The position numbers and the translations under genes were made by a program. Below, piece by piece: positions 20,252 through 29,359 of a stretch of DNA of 64,000 nt (within the stretch, counting starts at the first letter, position 1; each line of letters begins with the position of its first letter). Source of the DNA: Bartonella bacilliformis Ver097 (GTDB lineage: Bacteria > Pseudomonadota > Alphaproteobacteria > Rhizobiales > Rhizobiaceae); NCBI RefSeq assembly GCF_000709795.1, contig NZ_KL503803.1, positions 1 through 64,000 on the forward strand, written 5' to 3'. The notes below the pieces were generated by a model, which saw only the letters and a list, made by a program, of their open reading frames with translations, did no database searches and was not told the DNA's origin.

Positions 20252-21136
20252 GTGCAAAAGATTCGTAAAGCAGTCTTTCCCGTAGCAGGTCTTGGTACTC
20301 GTTTTCTTCCAGCAACAAAAACAATTCCTAAAGAAATGCTGACCATTGTTGATAAGCCTGTTATTCAATATGTAGTAGATGAAGCTCTTGAGGCTGGTAT
20401 TGAGCATCTTATTTTTGTCACTGGGCGCAATAAAGCAGTGATAGAAGATTATTTTGATGCTCAGGTTGAGCTTTATGCAACACTTGCTGAGCGTAGCAAA
20501 AAAGAAGAACTGCAGCATTTACAAGATTTACAGCCGCAACCAGGGATGACGTCTTTTACTCGACAACAGCAACCCTTAGGGCTTGGGCATGCTCTTTGGT
20601 GCGCACGTGAATTGGTTGGCAAGGAACCTTTTGCCTTATTGTTACCAGACATGTTGATGCAAGCTAAAAAAGGATGCCTTTCTGAAATGATGCATCTTTA
20701 TGAAAAAACGCAAGGAGGAAATATCGTTGCTGTTCAGGAGTGTCATGCTGAAGATGCTCATAAATATGGTATTGTTGGCAAAGGAAAACAAATTGCGAAT
20801 GGTTTTGAAATTACACAGATGGTAGAAAAACCAGAAAAAGGAACAGCTCCATCTAATTTATACATCAATGGACGTTATATTTTGCAACCAGAAATATTTG
20901 ATATTCTTTCTAGTCAAGAACGAGGAGCAGGAAATGAAATTCAGTTGACAGATGCTATGGTGCTGCTTTCAGGTAAGCAAGCTTTTTTTGGTTTTCAGTT
21001 GGATGGGAAAACTTTTGATTGTGGTTCTAAAACTGGTTTTATTGAGGCCAATGTTGCATTTGCTTTAGCACGTACAGATTTGTGTCAACAAGTTTCTGCT
21101 TCATTAAAAAATTTATTGGAGACGGTAAAAGTTTAG
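20252..21136 (+). CDS. galU: UTP-glucose-1-phosphate uridylyltransferase
   Basis: GalU makes UDP-glucose for lipopolysaccharide core and other glycans. The 294 residues begin with the nucleotidyltransferase signature [20 protein letters not shown], then [14 protein letters not shown], and contain [11 protein letters not shown] and the MVEKPEKG block. GTG at 20252 is preceded by GGAGAG with ideal spacing and matches the family N-terminus ([10 protein letters not shown]); an upstream in-frame ATG at 20228 is less likely. kdsD follows after six bases, so the two envelope-sugar genes form an operon. Confidence 0.95.
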   Translation: MQKIRKAVFPVAGLGTRFLPATKTIPKEMLTIVDKPVIQYVVDEALEAGIEHLIFVTGRNKAVIEDYFDAQVELYATLAERSKKEELQHLQDLQPQPGMTSFTRQQQPLGLGHALWCARELVGKEPFALLLPDMLMQAKKGCLSEMMHLYEKTQGGNIVAVQECHAEDAHKYGIVGKGKQIANGFEITQMVEKPEKGTAPSNLYINGRYILQPEIFDILSSQERGAGNEIQLTDAMVLLSGKQAFFGFQLDGKTFDCGSKTGFIEANVAFALARTDLCQQVSASLKNLLETVKV

Positions 21137-21142
21137 ATTACG

Positions 21143-22135
21143 ATGACACAGTCTGTTGATATGTTAGCCTTAAAATGCGCGGTTACATCAGCGCTTAAAA
21201 CGATTTCTAGGGAAAAACAGGGACTTGCTGTTCTTGAAAAAGCTCTTCTTAAGAGTCTTTCTCATTCTTTTAAAGAAGCCGTTCAAACTATTAGGGATGC
21301 TAAGGGTCGTGTAGTGATCACTGGGCTTGGTAAAAGTGGTCATATAGGAGCAAAAATTGCTGCAACGTTAGCTTCAACTGGAACACCTGCTTTTTTTGTA
21401 CATGCTACAGAAGCTAATCATGGTGATCTTGGTATGATTAGTTTTAGTGATGTTATTCTTGCTGTATCGTGGTCCGGTGAAACTACTGAATTAAGTGGTA
21501 TTATAAATTATGCTAAGCGTTTTCGTACACCGCTTATTGCAATAACATCGGGTGAAAACTCTGCATTAGGAAGACAGGCTGACATTGTATTATTGTTACC
21601 AAAGGCAGAAGAGGCTTGTCCCCACGGGCTCGCTCCAACAACTTCGACAATTATGCAATTAGCGATGGGTGATGCATTGGCTGTTGCTCTTTTGGAAATG
21701 CGTGGCTTTACTGCGACAGATTTTAAGATTTATCATCCTGGAGGTTTTCTTGGTGCACATCTTAAATATGTGCGTGATATTATGCATCAGGGTGATAATA
21801 TTCCTTTAGTTATACAGGGCACGCTCATAACTGAAGCAATGAGTATTTTGGTTGAAAAACGTTTTGGTTGTGTTGGTGTTGTGAATCAACAAGGTGAATT
21901 GATTGGGATTGTGACGGATGGTGATCTTGCACGCAATATTGATCGTGATTTGTCACAATTTAATGTTGATGGAATGATGACAAAGGATCCAAAAATTTTG
22001 AGTCCAGATGCATTGGTTGGTACTGCTATAGCTTTTATTCATGATCATCATATTGGTGCATTTTTTGTAGTTGAAAATAAAAAACCCGTCGGGATCGTTC
22101 ATTTTCATGATCTTTTACGTGTTGGTGCTGCTTAA
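21143..22135 (+). CDS. kdsD: Arabinose-5-phosphate isomerase KdsD (KpsF/GutQ family)
   Basis: It interconverts ribulose-5-phosphate and arabinose-5-phosphate, the first step to the lipopolysaccharide sugar Kdo. The 330 residues comprise an N-terminal SIS sugar-isomerase domain (VVITGLGKSGHIGAKIAATL; SWSGETTELSGII; the segment ending GLAPTTSTIMQLAMGDAL) and two CBS domains from about residue 205 (IMHQGDNIPLVI; GCVGVVNQQGELIGIVTDGD). The order galU-kdsD suggests a shared transcript. A 10-bp hairpin follows the stop. Confidence 0.93.
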   Translation: MTQSVDMLALKCAVTSALKTISREKQGLAVLEKALLKSLSHSFKEAVQTIRDAKGRVVITGLGKSGHIGAKIAATLASTGTPAFFVHATEANHGDLGMISFSDVILAVSWSGETTELSGIINYAKRFRTPLIAITSGENSALGRQADIVLLLPKAEEACPHGLAPTTSTIMQLAMGDALAVALLEMRGFTATDFKIYHPGGFLGAHLKYVRDIMHQGDNIPLVIQGTLITEAMSILVEKRFGCVGVVNQQGELIGIVTDGDLARNIDRDLSQFNVDGMMTKDPKILSPDALVGTAIAFIHDHHIGAFFVVENKKPVGIVHFHDLLRVGAA

Positions 22136-22148
22136 ATTGAAAACTGTT

Positions 22149-22180
22149 GCTATCAAGTAAAGTTCTTACCACTTGATAGC
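22149..22180 (+). terminator. 10-bp hairpin after kdsD
   Basis: GCTATCAAGT and ACTTGATAGC form a perfect stem around a 12-base loop, 13 bases past the kdsD stop. The T-run is lacking, so it may act with Rho or as a 3'-end stabiliser. Confidence 0.5.
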
Positions 22181-22373
22181 AGGATAGAATCAACCTTGTG
22201 AAGAGAGATGATTATCTTTATATCTCTAATTAAAGATTATTCGCTTCATATGGACATTTTGCAGCCTTTTTAAAGGGTCGTTATGTAGATTGACATATCC
22301 TCTCCCTTCTTTAAAGGGGAAGACATCCCTATCCTCTTGATAAACTTCTTTATAAGATATCTTGGTTTTTTAT

Positions 22374-22748
22374 TTAAATTTTGCGTTTAAGAGAAAATTG
22401 TAAGCCATTACTTGATGTGCAGAAAAGTTGCATTGTATTGTTTGATATTGTGCAATCCGTTCGCGATATGGTTCCACGGAGAATTGAGTGTATTTCAATT
22501 TCTACATGTTGAGTATTGACATAGTTGTAAGTGCCTTCTGATAATTTTTCTTTTGTATCTTCCGTCCGTGTTTCAAAAATGCCATTATGGAAAGAAGAAA
22601 CGATACCATTTGTATCAATCCACTCCCCATCAATTCCATTTGGTATATCTTTTACAAATGGGTATTGCCCATAATACTGCGAAAAACTACAGGCCACTAG
22701 TAGCAAAGCAGTGATTATAAGACATGAGATACTGTAGATATACTTCAT
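22374..22748 (-). CDS. omp10: Omp10-like outer-membrane lipoprotein
   Basis: This is a 124-residue lipoprotein. The signal peptide ends in a lipobox, LLLVAC, so Cys20 would be lipidated. The body resembles Brucella Omp10 from end to end: GIDGEWIDTNGIVSSFHNGI, then FETRTEDTKEKLSEGTY, VEIEIHSILRGTISRTDC, and the end NGLQFSLKRK. In Brucella, Omp10 is a minor surface-exposed lipoprotein that affects outer-membrane properties and virulence. The comparison is from memory of the Omp10 sequence, not from a search. It is transcribed alone on the minus strand, divergent from the regulator at 23003. Confidence 0.8.
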   Translation of the reverse strand: MKYIYSISCLIITALLLVACSFSQYYGQYPFVKDIPNGIDGEWIDTNGIVSSFHNGIFETRTEDTKEKLSEGTYNYVNTQHVEIEIHSILRGTISRTDCTISNNTMQLFCTSSNGLQFSLKRKI

Positions 22749-23002
22749 TTGTTACACTCTATTTGTTTTTAATTTTTGTGTCAAATCACGACAATTGTTG
22801 TTAAGTTATTCTTAGTCAATATGAGACTTTTGATGAAAATCAATGAAAAAGTAAAAAGTTGGCAAAAAATGTCTTAATGTTGTATTTAGTGAAGAGCTTA
22901 ATAGAGTAAACACGCGGGACACAAGAGATGAAAATATATTCTTATGGTTTGCGACGATTCTAATATAGTATACTCAGTAATCTCAGAGGAGATTATTAAG
23001 TC

Positions 23003-24388
23003 ATGATTGGTCCCATTCTTGTTGCGAGTGAAGACCATGGGAAACGTATAAAGCTTTCTGCTACGCTTCGAGGTTTTGGTCACCGTGTTATTGAAGCAGA
23101 AAATAGTTTACGTACGATTGATCTTTTGCACAGACGTAAAAATATTGTACTTGCGTTGCTTGATGTTGTGATGAGTGATTTAAGCGCGAGTGATGTGATT
23201 ACAATGGTTAGAGCTGCTGGAGTATTTATTCCTATTGTTGTTATTGCAAAACAAGATGATGAAGAATCACTTCAGAGAGCTTTAAGCGCTGGAGCTATGG
23301 ATTATTGGATTTATCCAGTAACGCCATTGCGGTTGAGAATCACCTTGAATAATCTTTCATTGATTTCTGCTTTGAAGCGCGAAGTTCACTATATTCAGAA
23401 AAAAAATAAAAATCATTTACGTTTTTCTGATCTTCATATAAAAAGTGATGTAATCCAAGAGCTTTTAGAACAAGCAAAAAGAGCTGCTAATTCCTCACAG
23501 AATCTTTTAATAGAAGGTGAAGTAGGAACTGATCATGAAACTTTAGCTCGTGTTATTCATCATGAAAGTTTGTTTTCAGAGGGACCTTTTATCCGTTTTC
23601 AATGTTTACCTATTACTGATCCACAAGAAGAAAATCGTGTATGGTTTGAAGAATTTTTGCCATTAATCTCTTCCTCTGAAAAGAGAACACTTTGCCTTTG
23701 TGATGTGGATCGACTTGAGCCTATACAGCAAAAGCGTTTTGCACATTACTTTAAAGAGAAAGTAGAAGTCACAAAAAAACAAACCCCATTTTTGCGTATT
23801 ATTGCTACTTCAACATCACGGCTTACGGATTTGGTTAAGGAAGACTTTTTTTTACGTAACTTGTTTGAACAATTTTCCCAATTGCATATCAGTATTCCTT
23901 CTTTAAGAGAATTAAGGGATGCTCTTCCAGAAATTTCTCAACGCTTGATCGATCGCATTATTGTGGAAACAGGGCGATCACATATACATGGTTTAGCGGG
24001 ATCAGCTATTTCATTACTTATGCAATATGATTGGCCTGGTAATCATAACGAACTTGAGAATTTGCTGTTTCGTGCTGTTTTACTTAGTGAGGGGCCGTTG
24101 TTAACTATTAAGGATTTTCCACAATTAATGGGAAATTCATTAGTGAGCCCTTCAAACGTTATTGATAGTACTGTTCAAGAGTATTACGAGGAAAAATTCA
24201 TAAAATTTTTCAATATTAATGGACATGTTCGTACTTTCGCTGAGATGGAGCGCGATATTATTGAAAAGGCGGTTAAGCATTATAAGAGACGCATGAGTGA
24301 AGTTGCTCGCCGTCTTAATGTAGGGCGTTCTACACTTTATCGTAAGATGGATGAATATGAAGGCAATAAGCAATTAACAACGGAGTAA
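23003..24388 (+). CDS. NtrC-like response regulator with degenerate receiver and AAA+ domains
   Basis: The 461 residues keep the three-part layout of sigma-54 activators. A receiver comes first (residues 1-120), with Asp54 in ALLDVVMSD and acidic E10-D11, but the conserved Lys is replaced (WIYPVTP where xxKPF is expected) and the Thr/Ser position is Ala. The AAA+ domain follows: Walker A reads GEVGTDHE instead of GESGTGKE, and no GAFTGA loop is visible. A clean Fis-type helix-turn-helix ends the protein (MSEVARRLNVGRSTLYRKMDEY). It can probably bind DNA, but is unlikely to hydrolyse ATP or open sigma-54 promoters. GAGGAG precedes the ATG. No partner histidine kinase is adjacent. The target genes are unknown. 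Confidence 0.85.
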   Translation: MIGPILVASEDHGKRIKLSATLRGFGHRVIEAENSLRTIDLLHRRKNIVLALLDVVMSDLSASDVITMVRAAGVFIPIVVIAKQDDEESLQRALSAGAMDYWIYPVTPLRLRITLNNLSLISALKREVHYIQKKNKNHLRFSDLHIKSDVIQELLEQAKRAANSSQNLLIEGEVGTDHETLARVIHHESLFSEGPFIRFQCLPITDPQEENRVWFEEFLPLISSSEKRTLCLCDVDRLEPIQQKRFAHYFKEKVEVTKKQTPFLRIIATSTSRLTDLVKEDFFLRNLFEQFSQLHISIPSLRELRDALPEISQRLIDRIIVETGRSHIHGLAGSAISLLMQYDWPGNHNELENLLFRAVLLSEGPLLTIKDFPQLMGNSLVSPSNVIDSTVQEYYEEKFIKFFNINGHVRTFAEMERDIIEKAVKHYKRRMSEVARRLNVGRSTLYRKMDEYEGNKQLTTE

Positions 24389-24777
24389 GATCTATAACGG
24401 ATTTTCAATTATAGAAATTAATTTTGGAAAAACATAATTTCTTTATGATAAAAAAATGGAAGTTTTCTAATTTTAAAAAAAGCATTATTTATTTTAAAAT
24501 TTTCTTATTTTTTAGTTTAAGTTGTCTATAATTTCAGGCATATGCAATTTTATTTGATGGTATCATTGTTAATGTTATTCTATAGTCTGATTATTGTTTC
24601 AGATAAAGCTGCTTTTACAAATGATCAGAGCTATTTTTACGTTTTTGAGTGCTAAAGCTAACTTAGAATCATTAATGTTGTTTTTATATTTTTTGTAGCA
24701 AAAGGTAGTATTCGGCTTTAGTATTGTTATACATACTCATGGGTGTAGAATAGCTTTAAAATAGAAAGTTTATTCCT
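24389..24777. other. AT-rich spacer before the phospholipase-D-like gene
   Basis: About 390 bases hold no recognised gene. A 37-codon open frame (24542-24655, start MQFYLMVSLLMLFYSLIIV) would encode one hydrophobic helix with a charged tail. It has only a weak CAGG upstream and I do not call it a gene. A promoter for the following gene is expected here but not identified. Confidence 0.4.
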
Positions 24778-26349
24778 TTGACACTGCTACATATTGTTAT
24801 CAGTTCTATCATATTTTTTATTATTGCTTATATATTAGCGATTTACACTTATGGCCGTTTTGTCAAAAATGCCAAGGGAGAATGTTCCTATGCATTTGAT
24901 GTTAAGGAAGATGAAACCAAGCTTGATCGTGTAGTGAGCCAATTGGCCAAGGAGACGAATGGATTAGGGGTTGATAAAGATGCTCTTTCACTCATTGTCA
25001 GCAATTTGGACGCATTTTGTGTTCGTGCAATGGGAGTAGAACAAGCTGAACGCAGTCTCGATCTAATGTATTATATTTGGGATGATGATTTAACTGGGCG
25101 TTTATTACTAAGCGAAGTCATAGAAGCAGCAGATCGTGGTGTACGTGTGCGGTTTCTTTTAGATGATATCAATGCTCAGGCACGTGATCCAGCTTATATT
25201 GCCCTTGATAAACATCCAAATATTGAAGTGAGAATGTTTAATCCAGGGCGATCACGTAATGGCTGGTTACGTCGTAGTTTAGAGATTATATTGCGGGCAA
25301 TTACTGTGACACGCAGAATGCACAATAAAGCTTTTATTGTGGATGGACGGATGGCTTTTATAGGAGGACGGAACATTGCAGATTCTTATTTTGATGCAGG
25401 TAGAGAGTCAAGTTTTCGTGATTTAGATTTAATGTTAATTGGTCCATCAGTTCGAACAGTAGAAACTATATTTGATGCTTTTTGGAATAGCTCTGTGGTT
25501 TTACCTATTCATACTTTAGTTATCCCGAAGAGTTTAAGTGACCTCGACAATTGGAGAGATAAATTACAAAACTTTCGTAATTCCAAAGCTGCAAAAGTTT
25601 ATCTGGATTATGTCAGCCAATATGTTAATTTTGAACATTTTCTTCAAGTAGGAAAAAAATTATTTCTTGCAGATAAAGTTAATGTGCTCTCTGATCCTCC
25701 AGAAAAAGCATTACGCAAAAAAGCAGGAAATTGGCTGATGGAGGTACTTTCACAAGTTATTGGAGAGGCCAAAAAAACGCTTCAGGTTACATCACCTTAT
25801 TTTGTCCCTGGTAAGGCAGGGACACAGAATTTTAGTAATTTGGTATCAAAAGGTGTTGATGTTAAAATTCTTACCAATTCTTTAGCGGCTACAGATGTAG
25901 CAGCCGTGCATGGCGGTTATGCTTCTTATCGTAAGGCATTATTAAAAAGTGGTGTGAAGCTTTATGAATTAAAGCCAGATGGAGGTAAGCATCGGTTAAG
26001 GTTGTTTAGATTTAATAAGGCAAGTTTGCATACAAAAGCTTTTTTGATTGATCATAAAACTGCTTTTATTGGATCTTTTAATTTTGATCCTCGATCAGCT
26101 TCTTTAAATACAGAAATGGGTATTTTGTTTGAATGTGCGCCAATTACAAAGAGCTTGGATTTGCTATTTTCTGAAGAAACGACAGGTGAAATGAGCTATC
26201 ATTTGCATCTAGGTGATGATAATCGCATTTATTGGAATTTTATTGAAAATGAAAAGCGATATAGTATTGATTATGAACCAGAAAGTAATTTTTGGCGTCG
26301 TGTTTTTGCAAAAATAATAAGTTGGCTGCCTATTGAATCACAGTTATAA
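24778..26349 (+). CDS. Phospholipase D / cardiolipin synthase-like protein
   Basis: This membrane-anchored member of the PLD superfamily could be a phospholipase D or a cardiolipin synthase. An N-terminal helix (LHIVISSIIFFIIAYILAIY) is followed by two HKD catalytic motifs. The first is MHNKAFIVDGRMAFIGGRNI at about residue 180 and the second LHTKAFLIDHKTAFIGSFNF at about residue 420, each with His, Lys and Asp in place. The length of 523 fits. The TTG start at 24778 has no strong Shine-Dalgarno, but the membrane helix begins right there. The substrate cannot be told from sequence alone. It stands alone before guaB. Confidence 0.85.
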   Translation: MTLLHIVISSIIFFIIAYILAIYTYGRFVKNAKGECSYAFDVKEDETKLDRVVSQLAKETNGLGVDKDALSLIVSNLDAFCVRAMGVEQAERSLDLMYYIWDDDLTGRLLLSEVIEAADRGVRVRFLLDDINAQARDPAYIALDKHPNIEVRMFNPGRSRNGWLRRSLEIILRAITVTRRMHNKAFIVDGRMAFIGGRNIADSYFDAGRESSFRDLDLMLIGPSVRTVETIFDAFWNSSVVLPIHTLVIPKSLSDLDNWRDKLQNFRNSKAAKVYLDYVSQYVNFEHFLQVGKKLFLADKVNVLSDPPEKALRKKAGNWLMEVLSQVIGEAKKTLQVTSPYFVPGKAGTQNFSNLVSKGVDVKILTNSLAATDVAAVHGGYASYRKALLKSGVKLYELKPDGGKHRLRLFRFNKASLHTKAFLIDHKTAFIGSFNFDPRSASLNTEMGILFECAPITKSLDLLFSEETTGEMSYHLHLGDDNRIYWNFIENEKRYSIDYEPESNFWRRVFAKIISWLPIESQL

Positions 26350-26481
26350 ACTCTTATGTCATAGAAACATTTTTCTTTCTATTTTATTTATAGGATGGCA
26401 TAATCCATCGCCAATCCAAAATTTATGAGAAACACAATTACATCTTTAAGTTGTTTCTTCTATTATCAAGGGAATTTGGTC

Positions 26482-27981
26482 ATGGCAAAAATTGTTGAAA
26501 CAAAAACCGGTATGTTGGCGCTTACCTTTGATGATGTGCTTTTGCAGCCTGGTTATTCTGTTGTTATGCCTAGTCAAGTGGACCTAAAAACACGTATTAC
26601 GGCTGATATTGAGCTTAATTTACCGTTGCTTTCTGCTGCTATGGATACAGTGACAGAATCACGTTTGGCTATTGCTATGGCTCAGGCGGGTGGCCTTGGT
26701 GTTATTCATCGTAATATGCTTTCTGAAGAGCAAGCTGAAGCGGTACGTCAGGTGAAAAAGTTTGAGTCTGGTATGGTGGTTAATCCAGTAACAATTGGGC
26801 CAGATGCTACACTTGAAGAAGCAAAGGCTTTAATGCGGTTTCATGGTATTTCCGGTATTCCAGTTGTTGAAAATGGTGCTAAAGGTGGAGTTGTTGGCCG
26901 ACTTGTTGGTATTTTGACGAATAGAGATGTACGCTTTGCATCAGATCCCAGACAAAAAATCCATGAATTAATGACGCATGAAAATTTGATTACAGTGCGT
27001 GAGAATGTTCAATTAGATGAAGCAAAATACCTTTTACATCATCACCGTATTGAAAAATTATTGGTTGTTGATGAACAAAATCGTTGTGTTGGTTTGGTGA
27101 CAGTCAAAGATATTGAAAAGGCACAATTGTATCCAAGTGCGACTAAAGATTCTCAGGGACGTTTACGAGTTGCGGCTGCAACTACTGTAGGGGATGATGG
27201 GATTAAGCGAGCTGAACGATTAATTGATGCTGGTGTTGATGTGTTGGTGATTGATACAGCTCACGGGCATTCTCAACGCATATTAGAAACGGTTGAGCGT
27301 ATTAAAAAAATGGCGCTCTCTGTTTCTGTTATTGCTGGTAATGTGGCGACATCACAAGCAACGCAGGCATTGATTGATCGTGGTGCTGATGCAGTGAAAG
27401 TGGGTATTGGTCCTGGTTCGATTTGTACAACGCGAATTGTTTCAGGTGTTGGTGTGCCTCAGCTTTCAGCCATTATGGATGCTGCAGAAGTTGCTAATAA
27501 GGCAGGTATTCCGGTTATTGCGGATGGTGGTATAAAGTCTTCGGGTGATTTTGCTAAAGCCTTAGCAGGTGGAGCTTGCGCTGCTATGATTGGTTCTCTT
27601 TTAGCTGGTACTGAAGAGAGTCCTGGAGAAGTTTATCTCTATCAAGGTCGATCTTTTAAAGCGTATCGTGGTATGGGGTCGGTTGGAGCTATGGCAAGGG
27701 GATCTGCAGATCGTTATTTTCAGGCTGAAGTCCGTGATGAGCTCAAATTGGTTCCTGAGGGTGTTGAGGGACAGGTCGCTTATAAGGGCCCTATAGCGTC
27801 TGTTTTGCATCAGCTAGCTGGAGGATTGCGCGCTTCTATGGGGTATGTTGGAGCAAAAAATCTAGACGAGTTTCGTGAAAAATCAACATTTGTTCGTATT
27901 ACCAATGCTGGTCTTTATGAAAGCCACACACATGATGTTTCTATTACTCGTGAGAGCCCAAATTATCGTGGTCCTGCGTAA
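26482..27981 (+). CDS. guaB: Inosine-5'-monophosphate dehydrogenase
   Basis: GuaB oxidises IMP to XMP with NAD, the committed step to guanine nucleotides. The 499 residues include [13 protein letters not shown] at the N-terminus, tandem CBS domains at about residues 95-210 and the catalytic-Cys loop [18 protein letters not shown]. The flap has ADRYF and [17 protein letters not shown] at 26482 follows AAGGGA at good spacing; an upstream ATG at 26425 adds an unconserved leader. GuaA, the next enzyme of the pathway, lies 2.8 kb downstream on the same strand. Confidence 0.96.
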   Translation: MAKIVETKTGMLALTFDDVLLQPGYSVVMPSQVDLKTRITADIELNLPLLSAAMDTVTESRLAIAMAQAGGLGVIHRNMLSEEQAEAVRQVKKFESGMVVNPVTIGPDATLEEAKALMRFHGISGIPVVENGAKGGVVGRLVGILTNRDVRFASDPRQKIHELMTHENLITVRENVQLDEAKYLLHHHRIEKLLVVDEQNRCVGLVTVKDIEKAQLYPSATKDSQGRLRVAAATTVGDDGIKRAERLIDAGVDVLVIDTAHGHSQRILETVERIKKMALSVSVIAGNVATSQATQALIDRGADAVKVGIGPGSICTTRIVSGVGVPQLSAIMDAAEVANKAGIPVIADGGIKSSGDFAKALAGGACAAMIGSLLAGTEESPGEVYLYQGRSFKAYRGMGSVGAMARGSADRYFQAEVRDELKLVPEGVEGQVAYKGPIASVLHQLAGGLRASMGYVGAKNLDEFREKSTFVRITNAGLYESHTHDVSITRESPNYRGPA

Positions 27982-28019
27982 TTAAAATTTTCTATATTAC
28001 TATAGAAATACAAAAAAAT

Positions 28020-28050
28020 CTCTCAGATTAACGGTTGTAAGAGAGTTTTT
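28020..28050 (+). terminator. Terminator-like hairpin after guaB
   Basis: CTCTC and GAGAG pair across a 16-base loop and are followed by TTTTT. It begins 38 bases beyond the stop. The stem is short, but the T-run fits an intrinsic terminator. Confidence 0.5.
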
Positions 28051-28243
28051 GGGATTCTTGTCATCATTATCTCGGCTATGTGAAAGGGGTGAATGAGATG
28101 ACCGCAATTAAATTTCTTTTGATAGATATATTAATAAAGAAGTTTGGTTTTCGTACTATTTTCATTTTTTGAACGTTTGATTTTAGTGCCATCTTATTTG
28201 GTTAGGCTGTTAAACATTTGTTTTTTGTATAATAAAAGAATTT

Positions 28244-29104
28244 TTATAATTCTCGCATGATCATAATGGGAATGGGTGTTTTAGGGATGATGTTCTGGGT
28301 TTTAGAGCCAAAGAAAAAATTATGTATTTTTGAATGATGGAAAGCGCCCATCAGTAGCATATCAAAATTAAGTGTTTGGACACTATGAAGGATCATTTGT
28401 TCAAAATTATCTTCTGTTTTGAGTGATTCGACGGTAAATTGAGCAGATCGTAATCGTGTTAATGTTTCGTTGAAACTGTCTTGTACGACTTGTATTTGAT
28501 CTTCTGCCATACCTAATATAAAGGTTACATCTTTGAAAAATTCTCGTTTACAAATAAAGTCAATGGCATTCATGATCAATGGGCCACCGTCAAAAGCTAT
28601 GAAAATTCTTTGAATAGGACGAAATTGACTTGAAGCAACAAGGATTGGAAGTTTAGAGGAACGAACAACATTTTCAAAATTACGACCTAATTGCTTTGTA
28701 TCAGATTCTGTTTGTTCACCACGTTTCCCCATGACAATAAATGATGATTGATCACTATAAATATTTAATGCATCAGAAAGATTTCCATGGCGCAGACGTG
28801 TTTCAATTTCAATTTGACTATGAGAATTGAGGTAATTTTTTGCTTTTTCCAAAGCTTTTTGCCCGATTTTTTGGGCAAAGAGTGCTTTAGAAAGGTCGGT
28901 ATCTTGTTGTTCTGATATCAGTGTATTTTTTGTATTATCACTAGTCTGTTGGGCTTTTGGTAAGCTAATTTCCTCTTCTGCTTTATCCAAGACATACAAT
29001 AATCGAATTGTTGTTTGCATAGATTTCGCAGCCCATAGCGCTAAGTCACATACAGGTTTTGCATAAATTGAAGCATCAATGAGAGCAAGGATAGGTTTTG
29101 TCAT
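28244..29104 (-). CDS. Universal stress protein with two UspA domains
   Basis: The 286 residues hold two tandem Usp domains: PILALIDASIYAKPVCDLAL starts the first and PIQRIFIAFDGGPLIMNAID the second. The nucleotide-binding loops are FIVMGKRGEQ and LLMGAFHHSKIHNFFFGS. The second keeps part of the G-x2-G-x9-G pattern and the first is further from it. Usp proteins help cells survive starvation, oxidants and host stress; whether this one binds ATP is open. ATG at 29104 has GAGGAAG six bases upstream. It is transcribed against guaB and divergently from the rsmB-like gene. Confidence 0.88.
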   Translation of the reverse strand: MTKPILALIDASIYAKPVCDLALWAAKSMQTTIRLLYVLDKAEEEISLPKAQQTSDNTKNTLISEQQDTDLSKALFAQKIGQKALEKAKNYLNSHSQIEIETRLRHGNLSDALNIYSDQSSFIVMGKRGEQTESDTKQLGRNFENVVRSSKLPILVASSQFRPIQRIFIAFDGGPLIMNAIDFICKREFFKDVTFILGMAEDQIQVVQDSFNETLTRLRSAQFTVESLKTEDNFEQMILHSVQTLNFDMLLMGAFHHSKIHNFFFGSKTQNIIPKTPIPIMIMREL

Positions 29105-29359
29105 TGTATTCTTCCTCAATGTTTTTATTTTACGGAATTTCTCATAATTTTCGTTAACAGTTGCACATTAAGGAGGAATAGTTCCATTTTTCTTAAGCGT
29201 AAAATATTTTAGGGTTTCGTGTTATGGGTATTCAATTTGCCATTTAGATTTTGGGTGATCTTCAAGTTATTATTCGCCAATAGTGATGAAGCGGATCAGT
29301 GTTATTGGTAGAATGATTAACTTGCAAAGATAAAAAAAAGGCTAGAATAGGAGAAATAA

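Noticed and set aside
20063-20518. 151-codon minus-strand frame over the galU start
   Set aside because: It is antisense to the conserved GalU signature. Its cysteine- and phenylalanine-rich sequence is a by-product of the opposite frame.
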